A DNA stretch of 55,734 nucleotides, taken from Paenibacillus allorhizosphaerae (lineage in GTDB: Bacteria; Bacillota; Bacilli; Paenibacillales; NBRC-103111). Below the pieces are notes generated by a model. That model worked only from the letters and a program-made list of their open reading frames with translations. It had not been told where the DNA came from and searched no databases. A program made the translations under genes and the position numbers. The stretch spans positions 1 to 55,734 of the forward strand of contig NZ_CAJVCE010000035.1 of assembly GCF_910594985.1 (NCBI RefSeq). The letters are read 5' to 3'. This document shows positions 17,728 through 25,671 of the stretch, piece after piece; positions within the stretch are counted from its first letter, which is position 1; every line of letters begins with the position of its first letter.

Positions 17728-19161
17728 CTACGCAATCGGAAGGCGTACGGCAAACCGTGCGCCCATACCCGGCTTGCCGGTTGCGGTAATCGAGCCGCCG
17801 TGCAGCTCTACGATCGACTTCGTGATCGAGAGGCCGAGCCCGGCTCCGCCCTGTTTGCGACTCCGCGCCGTATCGACGCGATAAAAGCGGTCGAACAGCC
17901 GGGCTGTGTGCTCCTCGGCAAAACCGGTTCCGTTATCCTCTACGATGAAAACCATGGCATCGCCTTGTTTCTCCAGCGAAATCGCGATATGCCCCGCATT
18001 CGGATCGGTATGCTGCACCGCGTTCTGAACCAGGTTCAGAACCACCTGTTTCATCCGGTTCCGGTCAAACCGGCTCGTTTGCTCGGTCGCGATCTGAAAC
18101 ACGACGTTCCGCTCGCCGGCAAACAACTGAAGCTGGTGCTCCATCTCCCGCAAAAGCTCGCTGAGCCGGCCCTCCGATTGCTGCAGCACGGGCGCCTGAT
18201 CGAGCCGCGCGAGCATCAGCAGCTCCTCGGCCAAGCCGTTGAGCCGCTTCGACTCGCCGTACATGCTCTTGAGCGCGTTGCGCAGCTGCTCCGGATCTGC
18301 AGCGGCTCCTCGCAGCAGCACCTCCAGAAACCCGTGTATCGACGTCAGCGGCGTGCGAAGCTCGTGGGATGCATCGGCAATAAAGCGGCGCATTTGCTCC
18401 TGCGCTTGCTTCTCCGCGGCAAACGAATGCTCGAGCCGCTCCAGCATCGCGTTGAACGACATCGACAGCCTGTCGATTTCCACCTGCTCGTGCCGAATCG
18501 GCAGCCTTTCATCCAAGTTGCCCGCATTGATCTTCTCCACCGTATCGGTCATACGGGACAACGGAATGAGGGTGCGGCGAAGGATCGGCAGAAACGTCAA
18601 CAGCCCGGCCGCCAGCGCAAGCACGGACAAACCGGCGTAGGTCAACAGCTGTCCGACGACGATGCTCTGCAGCGGCTCGAGCTTGGAGCTGACCTGAACG
18701 ATGCCGATTAACCGGTCGCGCGCATTGATCGGCCGGAGCACCACAAGTTGCTTCGTGCCCTGCTCGTCTTTCACGATGCGGTAATCCGGCGCGCTCTGCG
18801 GATGCATTGCTTCCTTGTAGTCTTGATCGGGCAGCCGGGGAACGGCCGCCGTCTGCTCCGGGTCCTGGATGAGCACCTGGAACCGGTTGTCCGCGTCAAG
18901 AAACGCTACGGTCGAACCGCCGGCGCGCAGCGAGGAAACCGGGTTGCGGAAATCGATTTTTTCCGGAGACGTCGCCGCCTGCTGCCAGAACGGGAACGGA
19001 ACCGTCCGAATTTGAGCCTGGATCGTGGAAGCTTTGTTTTTGTATAAAAATTGGGCCATGATGACGTACTGGAAGACGCCGATCATCAGAAGCAGCACCG
19101 ATAATATGAGCAGCGACCGCGACAGCAGTTGAAAACGTAAAGAGCGCGGCCGTTGCATCAT
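17728..19161 (-). CDS. two-component sensor histidine kinase (HAMP-HisKA-HATPase)
   Basis: A 477-residue membrane kinase. Membrane segments lie at about 14-36 and 170-194, with an extracytoplasmic sensor of about 130 residues between them, a HAMP linker, HisKA with His266 in DASHELRTPLTSIHG and an ATPase domain with VEDNGTGF and GAGLGLSI motifs. The ATG at 19161 overlaps the stop of the response-regulator gene (ATGATGA), so the pair is translationally coupled. Longer readings of this frame run into the regulator gene and are not real. The signal is unknown. Confidence 0.88.
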   Translation of the reverse strand: MMQRPRSLRFQLLSRSLLILSVLLLMIGVFQYVIMAQFLYKNKASTIQAQIRTVPFPFWQQAATSPEKIDFRNPVSSLRAGGSTVAFLDADNRFQVLIQDPEQTAAVPRLPDQDYKEAMHPQSAPDYRIVKDEQGTKQLVVLRPINARDRLIGIVQVSSKLEPLQSIVVGQLLTYAGLSVLALAAGLLTFLPILRRTLIPLSRMTDTVEKINAGNLDERLPIRHEQVEIDRLSMSFNAMLERLEHSFAAEKQAQEQMRRFIADASHELRTPLTSIHGFLEVLLRGAAADPEQLRNALKSMYGESKRLNGLAEELLMLARLDQAPVLQQSEGRLSELLREMEHQLQLFAGERNVVFQIATEQTSRFDRNRMKQVVLNLVQNAVQHTDPNAGHIAISLEKQGDAMVFIVEDNGTGFAEEHTARLFDRFYRVDTARSRKQGGAGLGLSITKSIVELHGGSITATGKPGMGARFAVRLPIA

Positions 19162-19841
19162 GAGATATCCACCCTGTAGCCGGAGCCCCGGATCGTCCGG
19201 ATGACGCTGTGCTCGCGATCCTCCAGCTTCTCTCGCAGTGAACGGATGTACACTTCGACGATGTTCTCCTGGCCTCCGAAGTCGTATCCCCATACATTTT
19301 CCAAAATAATCGCCTTGCTTAGCACCCGATTATGATGCGACACCAAATATTTGAGCAGCTCGTATTCCGTCGCCGAGAGCGACAGCACGCGGTCCTGATA
19401 ACGGATTTCCCTGCGGCTGTCGTCAATCTGGAACGGACCGATTCTCAGCTCGCTGAGCAGCTGCGGAAACTGATTGCGAATCCGGGCGTGGATGCGGGCG
19501 ATCAGCTCATCGAAGGAAAACGGCTTGATCATGTAGTCGTCGGCGCCGGCCGTCAGTCCGCGGACCCGTTCGTCCACTTCCTCCTTCGCCGTCAGCATGA
19601 TGACGGCCATCTGGCCCATCCGCTTCAGCAGCTTGCATACTTCGAACCCGTCCATGCCGGGCATCATCACATCCAAAATGACGACATGCGGCTGGAACTC
19701 CTGCGCCGCGTTAATGGCGCTTACCCCTTCTTCGGCCGTCACAATTTGATAGCCTTCGTTGCGCAGACCCATCTCCAAAAACTGCAATATATTCGGCTCA
19801 TCGTCAACGAGCAATATTTTGATTTGTTCTTTCTGATACAT
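19158..19841 (-). CDS. OmpR/PhoB-family response regulator
   Basis: A 227-residue regulator. The receiver domain shows the acidic pair DDE, the phospho-acceptor in VVILDVMMPGMDG and the conserved lysine near MIKPF. A winged-helix DNA-binding domain ends in EVYIRSLREKLEDREHSVIRT-type sequence. The start at 19841 (MYQKEQ) follows GAGGTGA by 5 nt; an in-frame upstream start lacks such a site. It is coupled to the kinase gene just downstream. Confidence 0.9.
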   Translation of the reverse strand: MYQKEQIKILLVDDEPNILQFLEMGLRNEGYQIVTAEEGVSAINAAQEFQPHVVILDVMMPGMDGFEVCKLLKRMGQMAVIMLTAKEEVDERVRGLTAGADDYMIKPFSFDELIARIHARIRNQFPQLLSELRIGPFQIDDSRREIRYQDRVLSLSATEYELLKYLVSHHNRVLSKAIILENVWGYDFGGQENIVEVYIRSLREKLEDREHSVIRTIRGSGYRVDIS

Positions 19842-19936
19842 GCCATTCACCTCAACGATATTGTACACTACTTTTCGCCCGATAGGTTGCGAAGCGCCGG
19901 CTTGCAAGCGATTTTAAGTTAACTTTCAGGTTCGCT

Positions 19937-20090
19937 GCGGTATATGTTTTCGCGTTCCGTTGTGCTTTGCACAAAGGTCACTTTCGAAAACATATACGCT
20001 CCGCTTGTAACAAAACCTAAAAGATATATAGACCTTGGCTGGCCGGTCACGTCCACTGCAAACGGATATCTGCGAAGAGCGATATATCGC
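19937..20090. repeat. cluster of inverted repeats
   Basis: CGTATATGTTTTCG-like arms recur in inverse: TATATGTTTTCG at 19941-19952 and CGAAAACATATA at 19985-19996. Between them a small hairpin TTGTGC-TTT-GCACAA sits inside the loop. A 12-bp perfect palindrome, GCGATATATCGC, is at 20079-20090. No gene is convincing between 19842 and 20188. Function is unknown. Confidence 0.5.
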
Positions 20091-20124
20091 ATCTGTCCGT
20101 ATCGTAAAGATGCAGACATAGCAA

Positions 20125-20164
20125 AGAGGCCTTCCCGTAACGCGTTCGACCGGGAAAGCCCTCT
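20125..20164 (-). terminator. probable terminator of queF
   Basis: On the minus strand AGAGGGCTTTCCCG pairs with CGGGAAGGCCTCT with one bulge, followed by TTTGC. The weak T-run makes this less certain. Confidence 0.55.
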
Positions 20165-20188
20165 GATTGCATATCTTCGCATACGTTA

Positions 20189-20683
20189 TTAACGGTTGTC
20201 CACTTTTTCCGGATACAAATCGTGGTTCAGCAGCCGGTGCTCGGCTATTTGCTCGTACTTGGTATCCGGACGGCCGTAATTACAGTACGGGTCGATCGAG
20301 ATGCCGCCGCGCGGCGTGAACTTGCCCCATACTTCGATATATTTCGGGTCCATCAGCTTGATCAAATCGTTCATGATGATGTTCATGCAGTCTTCGTGAA
20401 AATCGCCATGGTTGCGGAAGCTGAACAAATACAGCTTCAGCGATTTGCTCTCGACCATCTTCTGATCGGGAATATAGCTGATATAAATCGTCGCGAAGTC
20501 CGGCTGGCCGGTAATCGGGCACAAGCTGGTAAATTCGGGACAATTGAATTTGACAAAATAATCGCGGTACGGATGCTTGTTGTCGAACGATTCCAGCATC
20601 TGAGGCGCGTAGCTCATCGGGTATTTGGTCTTCTCGCTGCCGAGCAACGTCAAATCGAGTTCATCTTGGTTTCTTCCTGCCAT
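20189..20683 (-). CDS. queF: NADPH-dependent 7-cyano-7-deazaguanine reductase QueF
   Basis: A 164-residue enzyme of the T-fold superfamily that reduces preQ0 to preQ1 in queuosine biosynthesis, in the cytoplasm. The signature FTSLCPITGQPDFA carries catalytic Cys55 (thioimide adduct) and Asp62, and ESKSLKLYLFSFRNHGDFHED is the conserved substrate/NADPH-binding block. Length matches the short unimodular QueF of Bacillus. AAAGGAG precedes the ATG. No preQ1 riboswitch is obvious upstream and queCDE are not adjacent. Confidence 0.96.
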   Translation of the reverse strand: MAGRNQDELDLTLLGSEKTKYPMSYAPQMLESFDNKHPYRDYFVKFNCPEFTSLCPITGQPDFATIYISYIPDQKMVESKSLKLYLFSFRNHGDFHEDCMNIIMNDLIKLMDPKYIEVWGKFTPRGGISIDPYCNYGRPDTKYEQIAEHRLLNHDLYPEKVDNR

Positions 20684-20824
20684 GACTTAAGACTCTCCTT
20701 TCGCGTGCTAAGCTACTATTATAGCTTAATTCCATCCGGCAGTGAATACCTCGCAGGCACAAGCAATAAAGGCATTCGTAATGAAATGAACAATTTGTAA
20801 TATAATTGAAATATGTTCTTCATC

Positions 20825-20919
20825 TGTTCTTAATGAACAAAGCCTATAATGAACTCATGACCCCCCTTTTTAATATAAAAACTTGGCCCGCATCCCGTTG
20901 ATGCGGGTCCCTTTTTTTT
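20825..20919 (+). promoter_or_regulatory. palindrome, -10 box and early terminator (leader or small RNA)
   Basis: A perfect inverted repeat TGTTC-TTAAT-GAACA (20825-20839) lies just upstream of TATAAT (20845-20850). About 35 bp later an 8-bp perfect stem CCCGCATC/GATGCGGG (20887-20907) ends in eight T residues. No rightward gene precedes this terminator, so the unit may be a regulated short RNA or an attenuator before the gene at 20992. The -35 box is poor. Confidence 0.45.
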
Positions 20920-20991
20920 GGCGGCTAGCGAAATGGGGACAACCGGATGCGACATATAATTGTAAAAACAGGAACCTGGGAGGGACCCCCT

Positions 20992-21615
20992 ATGGATTCT
21001 CGCTGGTATGACTTGGATGAGCTGATGCACGAGTTTCATGTCATCGGCTACAGAACGCTGAACGTCGGCATTATGAAAATCAATCCTGCAGACATTATCG
21101 GGCTGTCGCAGCCCCCGGATCAAGTCGCCACCGATCACAAAATGAATGTGCTGCGCAAATCCGTCTCCGTTCATGGCTGGAACGACCTGAGTCCTGCCGA
21201 TTTCCACCTGCTCCGGCTGCCTTACGGAAAATATACGGTCTTCACCGGCGGGAATTGCAGAGCCATGCTCGCGAGCGACCTGGAGCTGCCAACCGTTACA
21301 GCCGCCGTCACGGTATTGATTCCTAACAATCTGATTAAACCGAATATGGTACAAAAACTGACGGCCGTTGAGGAGGAAGCGATTCCGAGAGCGGAGCGGC
21401 AATTGAAGCTGATTTCCGGCAAACTCAAAAATGCAGCCGCTTCTCCGGGCGAAAAAAGAAGGTTGAACGAGGAAATGAACGTCTGTACGAAACTGATCGA
21501 GTCGATGAAATACCAAATGAACCAGCTGCTCACGGCCGAAGCTTACCGGCTCCGGCTCATGCCGAAGGAACCGCGCCCCTTAAAGGTCAACATCAGACCG
21601 TCGAAATCTTCATAA
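20992..21615 (+). CDS. ParB-nuclease-like domain protein, unknown role
   Basis: About 207 residues. The start at 20992 follows GGGAGGG by 7 nt. The N-terminal part, especially VHGWNDLSPADFHLLRL and FTGGNCRAML, resembles the ParB/Srx fold in which a glycine-rich GGNxR motif binds phosphate or nucleotide. The C-terminal part is helical and charged (EEEAIPRAERQLKLISGKLK). I have no family name for the whole protein. It is single-copy here, with its own terminator, and lies 73 bp beyond the hairpin leader described separately. Confidence 0.65.
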   Translation: MDSRWYDLDELMHEFHVIGYRTLNVGIMKINPADIIGLSQPPDQVATDHKMNVLRKSVSVHGWNDLSPADFHLLRLPYGKYTVFTGGNCRAMLASDLELPTVTAAVTVLIPNNLIKPNMVQKLTAVEEEAIPRAERQLKLISGKLKNAAASPGEKRRLNEEMNVCTKLIESMKYQMNQLLTAEAYRLRLMPKEPRPLKVNIRPSKSS

Positions 21616-21665
21616 TAACCATCCGATGCGTTCGATTGCACTTCCGGCCGAAAGCTGCATGAAAA

Positions 21666-21700
21666 AAACGTTCTCTCGCCATGAAGCGAAGGGAACGTTT
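21666..21700. terminator. bidirectional terminator between convergent genes
   Basis: AAACGTTC (21666-21673) pairs with GAACGTTT (21693-21700), with further pairing TCGC/GCGA inside. A-tract and T-rich flanks serve both converging genes. Confidence 0.75.
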
Positions 21701-21709
21701 CGCATTTTC

Positions 21710-22258
21710 TTATGAGGAAGGACCGCCGGGCGGATAATAGTATGGCGGTGTTTTGAGCCATCCGCGTTTCCTCATCATGGAGCGGTATGGCGCGCTGTAT
21801 TGCAGCAGCCTGCTCATCGATCTCAGCAATATGAGCGCCACATCGGTTCTGAGACACTGGGAAACCGCTTGTCCGCATAGAGCGATGCAAGCGGCAATTT
21901 TGCCTACAATCAGGTTAGCCAATTCTTCGTCCGTAAACTTGACTCCGTGCGGAATGCCTTCCGAATTCGAGACCGGCTTGCCTACCGCAACCGGCGGCAG
22001 CGGGACACTTTCTTTGATCAAAAGGTCCTTGATCATCTTGATATCTTCCAATGATTCTTTGACGGCATTCTCTATCGCATGCCGCAGTTCCGGATCGGTT
22101 GTCGTATTCAATGCGATTTTATAAACGAGCTGGCCTTCTTCATAAATCGTAAGAAGCGTCCATAAGGACATGACTTCTCCGACATGCAAAGGCGGTTTCG
22201 GTTCTTCATCCGTTAACGAGCCGAACATGCTTTTAATGGTGTCCCAAATGGTTGTCAT
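21710..22258 (-). CDS. DUF3231 family protein
   Basis: About 182 residues. The segment PPLHVGEVMSLWTLLTIYEE and the helical stretches after it (QLVYKIALNTTTDPELRHAI, then LLIKESVPLPP) are typical of the DUF3231 group, ferritin-like helical-bundle proteins common in spore-forming Bacillota, where some are spore-associated. The C-terminal tail YYYPPGGPSS is proline/tyrosine-rich. I prefer the ATG at 22258; an upstream GTG at 22270 overlaps the likely ribosome binding site. The role is not known. Confidence 0.75.
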   Translation of the reverse strand: MTTIWDTIKSMFGSLTDEEPKPPLHVGEVMSLWTLLTIYEEGQLVYKIALNTTTDPELRHAIENAVKESLEDIKMIKDLLIKESVPLPPVAVGKPVSNSEGIPHGVKFTDEELANLIVGKIAACIALCGQAVSQCLRTDVALILLRSMSRLLQYSAPYRSMMRKRGWLKTPPYYYPPGGPSS

Positions 22259-22317
22259 CTTGTAAAACACCCCCGCTAACAGCTATCCCCATTTTTATAC
22301 GCTTTATACTAGTACCA

Positions 22318-22467
22318 TTATGATCGGCGATAGATTTCAGCAAACCTTCGCAGATCGACAGGGACGATGTTGCGAATCGAGCCGGGTCTCGGCTTCAAAT
22401 TCACGATGCGATTCGCGAGGTAAATCGCCTCATCGATATCGTGGGTCACGAAATCATCTTGCGGCAT
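22318..22467 (-). pseudogene. C-terminal remnant of an SsuB/TauB-type ABC ATPase
   Basis: Fifty minus-strand codons ending in TAA (22320-22318) read as the end of a nitrate/sulfonate-type ABC ATPase. They contain the H-loop FVTHDIDEAIYLANRIV, then KPRPGSI and the usual basic tail. All upstream parts (Walker A, signature, Walker B) are missing and no ribosome binding site precedes it. It therefore looks like a decayed stump, near but not part of the intact SsuABC-like locus at 25.7-28.3 kb. It also accounts for most of the 22259-22624 gap. Confidence 0.75.
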
Positions 22468-22624
22468 TTTTCCAGATTTTCTCTTGACACCTTCAGCCTG
22501 GACTGCTATTATTCATATTATTCACATAGGATTTATTATAATTAAAACATAAGTTGACCGTACCAACGGAGGCGCCTACAGAGGATGCCTCTTTTTTTAC
22601 ATTTTGGCGAGGGAGCGATCAAGC

Positions 22625-23398
22625 ATGAGTTCATCGATTGCAGTCAAGAAACCGTTTCAAATCGAGTTGAAAGACGGCTACACGATCCACGGGGATGTGG
22701 AATACGTCGAGGACGGTACTGCCAAGCCCATCATATTGCTGAGCCACGGTTTTCGCGGGCACAAAGACTGGGGCTTCTGGCCGTACGCCGCCGCCCGGTT
22801 TGCAGAACGCGGATTTTACGCCGTTCGCTACAACTTTGTCCGCGTCGAGGTCAAAAACAGCGGCGGCAGCGAAGAGGCCGTGCAGCGCGTCAGCACGGTC
22901 TCGCGTGAGTTGGACGATCTCGAGGCCGTACTCACCTACGCGGTAAGAAAGCTGCTACCCGCGCCGGGCGAATACGATCAACGCCGAATCGCGCTTGTCG
23001 GCCACAGCCGGGCCGGCGCCGGCAGCATCATCTTCGCTTCCGAGCACCAGGAAATATCGGCCGTCATCGCCTGGAACGGCGGACCAAAGCCAAGCCCTGC
23101 AGGCGGCAATGTGAGTCCGGCCGTAGTGGAGGATTTGCTGCTGAGTCAAAAACGGTTCGATACGACCCGGCTGCTGTCGAAGCTGGCAATTCCCGTGCTC
23201 ATTGTGCAGGGAAGCAGCGATGCCGAGCGGCTACTCGAAGGAAACCGGACGCTGCGCGCGGTTGCCCCGGAGCACTCGTACGTGACGATCGACGGCGCCA
23301 ACCACACCTTCGGCATTAGTCATCCGTTTACGGGAACGACGTCTTACCTCGAGGAAGCGCTTGAAATCAGCATCGCTTTCTTGCAAAAAACATTGTAA
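22625..23398 (+). CDS. alpha/beta hydrolase (dienelactone hydrolase-like)
   Basis: About 257 residues. The oxyanion region LLSHGFRGHKDWGFWPYAA, the nucleophile elbow VGHSRAGAGS, the acid region VQGSSDAERLL and the histidine in GANHTFG define an alpha/beta-hydrolase. A GHSRAG elbow is frequent in dienelactone-hydrolase/prolyl-peptidase-like esterases. I start at 22625 (MSSSIAV); an open extension to 22604 lacks support. A small stem GAGGC/GCCTC followed by seven T residues (about 22569-22599) lies upstream and may be an attenuator. Confidence 0.8.
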   Translation: MSSSIAVKKPFQIELKDGYTIHGDVEYVEDGTAKPIILLSHGFRGHKDWGFWPYAAARFAERGFYAVRYNFVRVEVKNSGGSEEAVQRVSTVSRELDDLEAVLTYAVRKLLPAPGEYDQRRIALVGHSRAGAGSIIFASEHQEISAVIAWNGGPKPSPAGGNVSPAVVEDLLLSQKRFDTTRLLSKLAIPVLIVQGSSDAERLLEGNRTLRAVAPEHSYVTIDGANHTFGISHPFTGTTSYLEEALEISIAFLQKTL

Positions 23399-23414
23399 AG
23401 CAAAAAGCAGCTCT

Positions 23415-24521
23415 CTACGGCTCCCCTTCACGTTGGCGGGGAGCCGCCGACAGCGACTGTGCCTCCATCAGCTGCAGCATTTTTTCCAAATGCTTCACCG
23501 TCGGCGTCAAATTCGCCAAAAAGTACGCCTCGCGCAGTCTTCGGGACGGCTCGCTGGCCTGAAGGTAAGCGGAACCTCCGTGATGGAGCATGTCGGCCTG
23601 CACCGCTTTTAACGTCAGCAGGACGGTGTCAAGACGCAGCCGCACAATCGCGCTCCACTGCGCCGTTACGTTCGGATCAAGGCAAATCCGGCGCAGCTCT
23701 TCCTTCCTGCGACTCAGTTCGTCGCCAATCTCCGCGGACTGAATGGATAAGTACCGGTTGCAGCCGCCCTGTCTTCCGGCCGCTTTCCCGATGGATTCGA
23801 CCGCAGCGGACGTGACGCCCAGGCCAAGCGGAATTTGGTACAGTACGAATACGGGACGAATGTCCTCAACAAAGTCGTCGGCCTGCTCGGATACGATCCA
23901 ATCATCCGGCACGAATACGTCGTCAAAGGCGCAAGTATACGTCGCGCTGCCGTTCAATGCGAGATAACCGAGCTTCTCTTTCATCGATAGGCGATCCGCA
24001 CGGCAAGGGACGAACGCCATGATCCGCCGCTCTTCTTCTACGGACGCAACGATACCGAACCAATGGTCCGTCCCAAGGTTCGATACCATCGGCAGCTGGC
24101 CCGAAACCGAATACCCTCCGGCGACCCGCTTCGCCTTCAAATGCAATTTCTCCAAACCGGCGTAAAATTTCATCGGATTGGATAACCCGGTCCCCCCGCG
24201 CAGGCCGCCTTCTTCCAGCAAAGGAAGCAGCTTTTGCCTGAGATAAACGTTGTCCGTTCTGCGCAAGTAAGTTGCAGCCGCAAGGTGGCACCACAGATTA
24301 AACCCGGTTGTCATACATGCCGTTGACGTTCTCTCGATCAGATCGGTGTCCCGCAGCAGCGTTTCGGACAGTAAGGCTTGCGACCGGAACACGCCGGCGC
24401 TGCCGAGCGAGTTCATGAATTCGAACGGGTACAGCGCCTCCGCATCGATCTTTCTGACGACGGGCTTCAATTTGTCCTGTATGCAGCTTTCAATAACCTG
24501 TTTCCTCTCAGCCGTCTCCAT
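23415..24521 (-). CDS. acyl-CoA dehydrogenase-like flavoprotein
   Basis: About 368 residues of the acyl-CoA dehydrogenase superfamily. The middle domain shows GGTGLSNPMKF, SGQLPMVSNLGTDHWFGIV and LNGSATYTCAFDDVFVPDDW, the usual flavin-binding beta-domain pattern. The C-terminal helical domain is shortened and the usual acyl-CoA dehydrogenase catalytic glutamate is not evident, so it may be a flavin monooxygenase or desulfurisation-type relative (DszC/SfnC group) rather than a true dehydrogenase. That fits its place in a sulfonate-type locus. The ATG at 24521 follows GGAAGGG. It lies 25 bp after the DUF4242 gene, in one operon. Confidence 0.75.
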   Translation of the reverse strand: METAERKQVIESCIQDKLKPVVRKIDAEALYPFEFMNSLGSAGVFRSQALLSETLLRDTDLIERTSTACMTTGFNLWCHLAAATYLRRTDNVYLRQKLLPLLEEGGLRGGTGLSNPMKFYAGLEKLHLKAKRVAGGYSVSGQLPMVSNLGTDHWFGIVASVEEERRIMAFVPCRADRLSMKEKLGYLALNGSATYTCAFDDVFVPDDWIVSEQADDFVEDIRPVFVLYQIPLGLGVTSAAVESIGKAAGRQGGCNRYLSIQSAEIGDELSRRKEELRRICLDPNVTAQWSAIVRLRLDTVLLTLKAVQADMLHHGGSAYLQASEPSRRLREAYFLANLTPTVKHLEKMLQLMEAQSLSAAPRQREGEP

Positions 24522-24546
24522 GCGACTCAACCCTTCCAAAGATGTT

Positions 24547-25086
24547 CTATTGCTTCGGTTTCGGTAAAATTTCCGTAATGCTGTCGATCGGCGCTTTCAC
24601 GGCTTTTCTCGCTCTCTTCACGGCCGCTTCGTCCGGAGCGTCGTAGAAGCAGAGACATTTGGTCATATCTTCGCACACGTACGTTCTGGAGAAAGACACT
24701 TCCGGCACTTCCGCGTAATGAACCGAATTGTTCTTTTTCCGCTCCAAATATTGATCCATCGTAATGCCTTCGGGAAGATTCCACTCCACCAAATAATTGA
24801 CCTCGCCCAGCTTCCGCTTGACGGCTTCCGTCTCCTGCCCGATCAGTCGAACCGGCTTAATTAATGTCACGGGGAAGCCGACCTCGCGCAAACCGTCATT
24901 CACCAGCTGGCGGCTCTCCCCTTCGAAAATGAGAAACGCGCGGGACAAATCGCGGGAAACTTGAACTTCCAGCACATTGATGCCGCTCGGAGCAAGACGC
25001 TGCTCCACCTGTGCGATCGCCTGCTCCAACCCTTCTTGATCTTTCACCGTTCCGCTCAACACGGACTCTACCAAGTACAACGCCAT
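24547..25086 (-). CDS. DUF4242 tandem-domain protein
   Basis: A 179-residue protein that appears to be two copies of a small ferredoxin-like alpha/beta unit. The N-terminal half begins ALYLVESVLSG and the C-terminal half begins NYLVEWNLPEGITMDQYLER, with CLCFYDAPDEAAVKRA near the end, as in DUF4242 proteins. Function is unproven. It is the first gene of the leftward operon with the acyl-CoA dehydrogenase-like gene and is divergent from the HxlR regulator. AAAGGAG precedes the ATG. Confidence 0.75.
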   Translation of the reverse strand: MALYLVESVLSGTVKDQEGLEQAIAQVEQRLAPSGINVLEVQVSRDLSRAFLIFEGESRQLVNDGLREVGFPVTLIKPVRLIGQETEAVKRKLGEVNYLVEWNLPEGITMDQYLERKKNNSVHYAEVPEVSFSRTYVCEDMTKCLCFYDAPDEAAVKRARKAVKAPIDSITEILPKPKQ

Positions 25087-25142
25087 ATGAATTCGCTCCT
25101 TTAAAATTTAAGATGGTATATGATCAATGCCCTAAAGTAAGG

Positions 25143-25200
25143 CATTCCCATAGCGGAATGGATAGATTATAATTAACTAAGTATCCTTTATTAACCTAGT
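25143..25200. promoter_or_regulatory. divergent promoter region with HxlR operator candidates
   Basis: Between the DUF4242 gene and hxlR-like gene there are two inverted repeats: ATTCC/GGAAT (25144-25159) and ACTAAGT/ACCTAGT (25176-25200, one mismatch). A leftward TATAAT (25171-25166) lies between them, so binding at the second repeat would cover the leftward -35 region. Assignment to HxlR is inferred from position. Confidence 0.45.
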
Positions 25201-25245
25201 GAACGCGGTGAATGGACACCGCCGTCTCCCGGAGGAAGTGTACCT

Positions 25246-25668
25246 ATGAAAGAACGTTACGATCTGCCCTGTAATATCGCGCAAACGCTGAATATGATCG
25301 GCGACCGCTGGACGCTGTTGATTCTACATGACATCTTGGTCGGACGAACAACGTTTAACGAAATCAAAAAGTCGCTCACCGGCATTTCCTCGAAAATATT
25401 GTCCGACCGGCTGAAGCATTTGGAGGAACACGGGCTAATCGTCTCCAGTCTGTATACCGATCATCCGCCCCGTTACAAATACACGTTAACCGACAGCGGC
25501 AAAGATTTGAGCCATGTATTTAACGCCTTTATCTACTGGGGCGAGCAGCATCTTGCCAAATGCTACAAAAAGCTCGTGCACCGGTCGTGCAAACATGAGG
25601 TCGAGCCGGCTTACTACTGCCCGCATTGCGAGAAAAATGTAGAAGATATTGCTGCGGTCGAAGTATAG
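25246..25668 (+). CDS. HxlR-family winged-helix regulator with C-terminal Cys motif
   Basis: A 140-residue regulator. The first 100 residues are a classic HxlR (MarR-like) domain: CNIAQTLNMIGDRWTLLIL, FNEIKKSLTGISSKILSDR and GLIVSSLYTDHPPRYKYTLT. The C-terminal tail has a CxH...CPHCE pattern (HRSCKHEVEPAYYCPHC), which may bind zinc or sense thiols. It is divergent from the DUF4242/flavoprotein operon and convergent with the ABC operon, and probably controls one or both. GGAGGAAG precedes the ATG. Confidence 0.88.
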   Translation: MKERYDLPCNIAQTLNMIGDRWTLLILHDILVGRTTFNEIKKSLTGISSKILSDRLKHLEEHGLIVSSLYTDHPPRYKYTLTDSGKDLSHVFNAFIYWGEQHLAKCYKKLVHRSCKHEVEPAYYCPHCEKNVEDIAAVEV

Positions 25669-25671
25669 TCT

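Noticed and set aside
17162..19293. Extended N-terminus of the 17728-19161 kinase up to 19293
   Set aside because: The extra codons are an out-of-frame reading of the response-regulator gene; the ATGATGA overlap gives a clear start at 19161.
20684..20760. preQ1 riboswitch upstream of queF
   Set aside because: I looked for the short class I pseudoknot consensus with its A-rich tail and did not see it.
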